From Symbiodinium natans (taxonomy: Eukaryota; Sar; Dinophyceae; Suessiales; Symbiodiniaceae): a DNA stretch of 64,000 nt. The stretch covers positions 1 to 64,000 of the forward strand of contig CAJNDS010000418.1 of assembly GCA_905221605.1 (NCBI GenBank), written 5' to 3'. Of this stretch, positions 62,015-64,000 are shown one piece after another. Positions within the stretch are counted from its first letter, which is position 1. Each line of letters starts with the position of its first letter. The notes beneath the pieces are model-generated. The model ran no database searches. It was not told the origin of the DNA and saw only the letters and a program-made list of their open reading frames with translations. Both the position numbers and the translations under genes were made by a program.

Positions 62015-62024
62015 CAGTAGCACA
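61098..62024. repeat. Trinucleotide microsatellite of about 930 bp (AGT/GTC/GCC/GCA/GGT variants)
   Basis: Nearly uninterrupted triplets, with blocks of CGT/CGC at 61110-61230, GCA at 61230-61260, AGGAGT near 61290-61325, GTAGTG near 61370-61410 and AGT elsewhere. All long homopolymeric frames across it (poly-Thr, poly-Leu, poly-Val, poly-Tyr) are artefacts. Confidence 0.95.
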
Positions 62025-62233
62025 TACGGATATCCTTTTTTCGGCCAGCACAAATGGATCTCATTCTGCTTGCACTGACATGTTAGTGCGCTCAAACTGC
62101 CTGGCGCTATTTGCACTGCTAAGTGCCCTTTTCGAAGACTACTGGTTAATTGCCGAGGCACAACTAGTGGCGGCGCGCACGCGTCCCTTAACTCTCAGTG
62201 GAGCCATCCCAAAAATCTAGTCACCGACCTAGT

Positions 62234-62358
62234 ACTAGTAGTAGAAGTGGTAGTAGTAGTGGTAGTAGTAGTAGTAGTAGCAGCAGCAGTAGTAGTAGCA
62301 GTAGTAGGAGGAGTATGAGGAGTTGGTTGGAGTTGGTTGGACTAGTAGGAGTAGGAGT
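62234..62358. repeat. Second AGT/GCA/GGA triplet microsatellite
   Basis: Same type as the large array, separated from it by 200 bp of unique sequence. Confidence 0.85.
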
Positions 62359-62819
62359 GAAGTAGGAATAAAAGCCTCGCTTGTTTGTTTGGGGTTTCCG
62401 GTCGACATGTAGAAGAAGAAAAGGTGTTCCTGATAAAATACAGAGGAAATTAGATGCTTTCCTCTGAAAAAGGAGAGGAAACTTCTCGTGCTCCAGAGCA
62501 GGAAGAGCCATGAAGCCAGAAACAAAGCATCTACAAAAATTGGACTTGAAGCTGAAGCGAAACAATCCCAGCACATAGTCATTTTCGCTGTGTGCGCATC
62601 AGCAGATGCATACAAGAAGCTTAAAACAACATCGAACCTAAGTCCATCCTACTCAGCAAGTCTGTCGCAAGTAAAACCACAAAAAGCATAACTCACGTAC
62701 TGTATAACATCAGCGTAAGTCATGCAAAATAAGCTAGACGTACAACTTACTTACCAACAGCATGCCAATTTGTACCCAACATATGAATCACATACACATG
62801 TAGAACCAAACCGCTGTCG

Positions 62820-63000
62820 ATGTCCTGGTAGTACTACGTACCACACTAAGTATTACGAAACTACGAAGACTACGGTAAGTTACTAAGTATTACCAGGTAA
62901 TGCTATACGTACTACATGTACTACGTACCACTACCTGCTATACTACGTACCACTACGTACTACTACATACCACTACGTCACTACGTATGCCATATACTAC
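62820..63000. repeat. Degenerate TACGTACCACTACG repeats
   Basis: Words TACGTAC, CACTACG and TACTAC recur every 6-12 bp, making many small palindromes (GTAC, TACGTA). Confidence 0.65.
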
Positions 63001-64000
63001 TGGCAGGTGTTTTATCCTTATTACTTTGATTGATCCCTATGCCGCCTATGCGCCATTTGCAGCCATGCAGAAGTAAAAGCATGCGGGCCTGTGGACGCAC
63101 CTCCAGCTGCGGAACCCGTGCATTCCATTTCTGGAGAAGGCCATCAGGATATATCCTTCAAGATGAAACATATTAACAAGCAACCTCTTTGTGAGACGCT
63201 GGTTCTTGCCCAGCCTCTTTACTACTAACATGTCTGGTCCGGGCAAGCGTGGACGTTTGCTTGACCTGGCGCCATTGCCGCAACTGTCGGATGTCTTGAA
63301 TGTCCGTTGCATAGCCATGGCTGACGAGAGCAGCATGCTAGGTCTTGCTAGGTGTCTGACTCAAATTTGCCTTCCAGACGGATCTCAAACTCCATTTTGC
63401 CGTTTGCCTTGGTGCTCGCATGGAAGCCGAACGAAACACCGAACAATCTCGATCTTCATGTCGAAAAGTTTCCCACCTGAGCAAATCCAAACTTGTCTTG
63501 ATCGCTTTCCTGACAGCTGCAGGAGCACATCACAGGAAATGTCCGAAGCGTTCCCCAATCGGAGAATGCATGGGATCCTTTTTGAGCAGGACTTGCCAGA
63601 ACAGACAGCCATCCTCTTCTTCAATTCCAGCCTGCCGGCGCACCACGCAGCAACCCCAGACAGTCCAGGAGACTGAAACATCTTGAAAATTCCGAACATG
63701 CATCAACCGTCCTGTGCTTCCTCTGCAAAGACCTGCTGGGATGCAAAGGAATCCGTCTCCGAAGCGTGCTCTGAAACATCAGCGACCTGTCAGGCAATTG
63801 GCATCGGTTGACTATCCCGCGCAGTACAAACATCCGCAGAATGCGATCAGCAAGTCGGCAAATCCCAAAATCCCAAATTTAGCAGGGAACCTCTCCTGCC
63901 AACACCGATTCGCCAGATCTGGCCGTCTCACGGAAGCCCTCCACAAATCCACAAAGGAGCGGCATACTATGCAAAAAAAAACAAAAGCCAGCAGGTTCAC
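63001..64000. other. No recognisable gene
   Basis: The longest frame (63191-63676, plus) shows no family motif I recognise, and equally long frames lie on the other strand. Could include exons; not supported from sequence alone. Confidence 0.35.

Noticed and set aside
61077-62051. Long frames on both strands giving poly-Thr, poly-Leu, poly-Val or poly-Tyr proteins
   Set aside because: They are translations of a triplet microsatellite; all frames are open because of the period.
57415-63999. Medium-length frames such as 59886-60125 and 63191-63676
   Set aside because: No recognisable motifs, and overlapping frames of similar length on the other strand; exon status cannot be supported from sequence alone.
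1-64000. tRNA or rRNA genes
   Set aside because: I looked for T-loop (GTTCGAATC-like) and conserved rRNA words on both strands and found no convincing case; a covariance-model scan would be decisive.

Overview
The window is nuclear DNA of a microbial eukaryote, most likely a unicellular alga. It begins with degenerate CCCTAAA (plant/algal type) telomeric repeats, carries many interstitial TTTAGGG tracts, contains a sirtuin gene interrupted by a GT-AG type intron, and is full of microsatellites, G/C homopolymer tracts and degenerate tandem arrays. I cannot name the host. The telomere type fits cryptophytes, dinoflagellates and green algae.

Layout: 1-34,618 is repeat-rich, probably subtelomeric host DNA in which the only gene I can support is a SIR2-family deacylase at 2,553-3,815 (minus). 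The rest is telomere-like tracts, tandem and dispersed repeats, giant foldback hairpins (27.8 and 29.0 kb), an array of about eleven G-tract units (26.4-27.7 kb) and CA-type minisatellites. 34,619-56,720 is a 22.1-kb integrated Polinton-like virus (PLV). It is AT-rich and bounded by 461-bp terminal inverted repeats in which I found only two differences. 56,721-64,000 returns to host-type DNA: an AT-rich flank, G tracts, and a trinucleotide microsatellite of about 900 bp at 61.1-62.0 kb, with no recognisable gene.

The virus carries a protein-primed family B DNA polymerase (split by an apparent one-base frameshift near its C terminus), a retroviral-type (rve) integrase beside the right terminus, an A32/FtsK-type packaging ATPase, a double jelly-roll major capsid protein, a penton/minor capsid protein, an 800-residue trimeric-fibre-like protein ending in an S74 self-cleaving chaperone, and a class-3-lipase-like hydrolase with a visible Ser-Asp-His triad but no AUG start. 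Several small zinc-finger, coiled-coil and disordered proteins complete it. I see no adenovirus-type maturation protease.

Expression signals fall into two classes. Five non-structural genes are preceded by a shared box (ACTTAAAGA, then AAAACGCCTTATATA). Ten other genes, including capsid, fibre, ATPase, penton and integrase, have TCTA 10-22 nt before the ATG. AT-rich perfect hairpins lie at most gene ends. TCTA late promoters and 3' hairpins are known from CroV/mavirus and mimiviruses, so the element may be transcribed by a co-infecting giant virus, that is, have a virophage-like life style (inference).

Inside the left part of the virus (about 35.5-38.7 kb) sits a GC-richer block with different codon use: three eukaryote-like genes (an acidic protein, a ubiquitin-like-fold protein and a protein with a CaaX-like CCMM end), a tandem array of 31-bp palindromes, and telomere-like repeats. 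It starts next to a stray copy of the viral terminus at 35,488-35,516. This nested cargo is the most unusual part of the window.
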